Source: CBDHDN01 sp965261585 (lineage in GTDB: Bacteria > Pseudomonadota > Alphaproteobacteria > UBA6615). From it: a DNA stretch of 15,410 nt. Of the stretch, positions 14,776 to 15,410 are shown piece after piece. The stretch lies in NCBI GenBank assembly GCA_965261585.1, contig CBDHDN010000020.1, forward strand, positions 1-15,410, given 5' to 3'. The translations under genes were made by a program, and so were the position numbers. Positions within the stretch are counted from its first letter, which is position 1. Each line of letters begins with the position of its first letter. The notes beneath the pieces are model-generated. The model worked only from the letters and a program-made list of their open reading frames with translations. It was not told where the DNA came from and did not search any database.

Positions 14776-15410
14776 CAACCCGCATGACCAGGCCGACGGC
14801 CGCGAACGACAGGATCGCGGCGCCGAGCATGAAGCCGACCATCGGAAACGGCGTGCCGTTCTGCCAGGTGCCCGCCGCCTGGGCGAAACCGGCGGCGACC
14901 AGCATCTGCAGGAAGCCGGCCAAACCCGACGCCGCGCCGGCCGCCCGCGGATCGACGCTGATGGCGCCGGCCATGGCGTTAGGCATCGACAGGCCGTTGC
15001 CCAGCCCGATCAGCAGGCTGGGCCCGAACAGCGCCCCAGGGCGTCCAGCCGAACACCAGCAGCGCCGCCAGCGTCAGCAGGGCGCCGACGAGCGCCACAC
15101 CGCTGCCGGCGAGGACCATGCGCTCGACACCGATCCGCTCGGAGGCGCGCCCAGCGACGAATGTTCCGGCCATGAAGGACACCGACAGCAGGATGAAGAA
15201 CGAGCCGTAGACCGCCGCCGACCGCCCCCATCACGACAATCACCACGTAGGGAGCGGCGGTTGCAACCGTAAAGAAAATGGCCAGTGAGAACGCGCTCTG
15301 GAAGGCGAAGCCGCAGAAGGCCGGCATCCGCAACAGGCGCGCGAAGCTCCCCGCCCTCGCCGCGCCGCCGGGGATGGCGACGTGGTCATGATGAGTCTCC
15401 GGCAGCTCCC
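14744..15410 (-). pseudogene. Bcr/CflA-type MFS drug-resistance transporter, C-terminal half, frameshifted
   Basis: This is a 12-helix inner-membrane efflux pump of the Bcr/CflA subfamily; the N-terminal half lies beyond the right edge. Read leftward from 15410 it gives LPETHHDHVAIP, then GFAFQSAFSLAIFFTVATAA and YVVIVVMG. One extra G (C-run 15225-15229) shifts the frame to YGSFFILLSVSFMAGTFVAG and on to LLVFGWTPW. A second extra G (C-run 15034-15037) shifts it again to SLLIGLGNGLSMPNAMAGAI and the final helix VGFMLGAAILSFAAVGLVMR. The last nine or so residues (VKGRHRAGRA) and the stop at 14744 lie opposite the end of the transposase remnant, so the native tail was probably replaced. It is either a pseudogene or an intact gene with two homopolymer sequencing errors. 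Confidence 0.82.

Noticed and set aside
1..15410. CRISPR arrays, tRNA or rRNA genes and defence or toxin-antitoxin systems
   Set aside because: No regularly spaced repeats, cloverleaf-like sequences or recognisable defence proteins were found on either strand.

Overview
The window looks like a chromosomal segment of a GC-rich alphaproteobacterium, most likely of the Rhodospirillales type. The evidence is high G+C, dense gene packing, the gene order lysC-ptsP-rodZ-ispG-hisS on one strand with ubiG divergent from lysC, and a comF/grxC/DUF1178 neighbourhood familiar from that class. Genus-level assignment is inference only.

Positions 1-7119 (minus strand) hold a housekeeping block read right to left: lysC (aspartate kinase), ptsP (enzyme I of the nitrogen PTS), a rodZ-like membrane-anchored HTH protein, ispG (HMBPP synthase of the MEP isoprenoid pathway) and the first 149 codons of hisS, which runs off the left edge. 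A 203-bp spacer separates lysC from divergent ubiG (ubiquinone O-methyltransferase, 7323-8099, plus strand). ubiG converges on a small DUF1178 zinc-ribbon-like gene (8109-8513, minus).

Positions 8564-10205 are a complete IS1380-family insertion sequence of 1642 bp. It has near-perfect 18-bp terminal inverted repeats, a CTTAA 5-bp target duplication and an intact 449-aa transposase. It sits 50 bp upstream of the DUF1178 gene. To its right lie a small class I SAM methyltransferase (10273-10839, plus) and, convergent with it, the minus-strand run comF - cupin - grxC (12267 down to 10836), whose comF and cupin genes overlap by ATGA.

From 12268 to the right edge the window becomes accessory in character. 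There is an AT-rich spacer, a TPR/ST7-like protein gene of unknown role (12384-13331, minus), a second, different IS1380-family transposase gene broken by at least five frame changes (13467-14775, plus), and the C-terminal half of a Bcr/CflA-type MFS drug transporter (14744-15410, minus). The transporter is interrupted by two single-base insertions in G/C runs, and its last codons run into the transposase remnant.

No tRNA, rRNA, CRISPR array or recognisable defence system was seen. The most informative structures are the precisely bounded IS, the decayed IS/transporter junction, and the apparent absence of the nitrilase-family gene usually found between grxC and the DUF1178 gene. I did not find convincing evidence of a new biological system.
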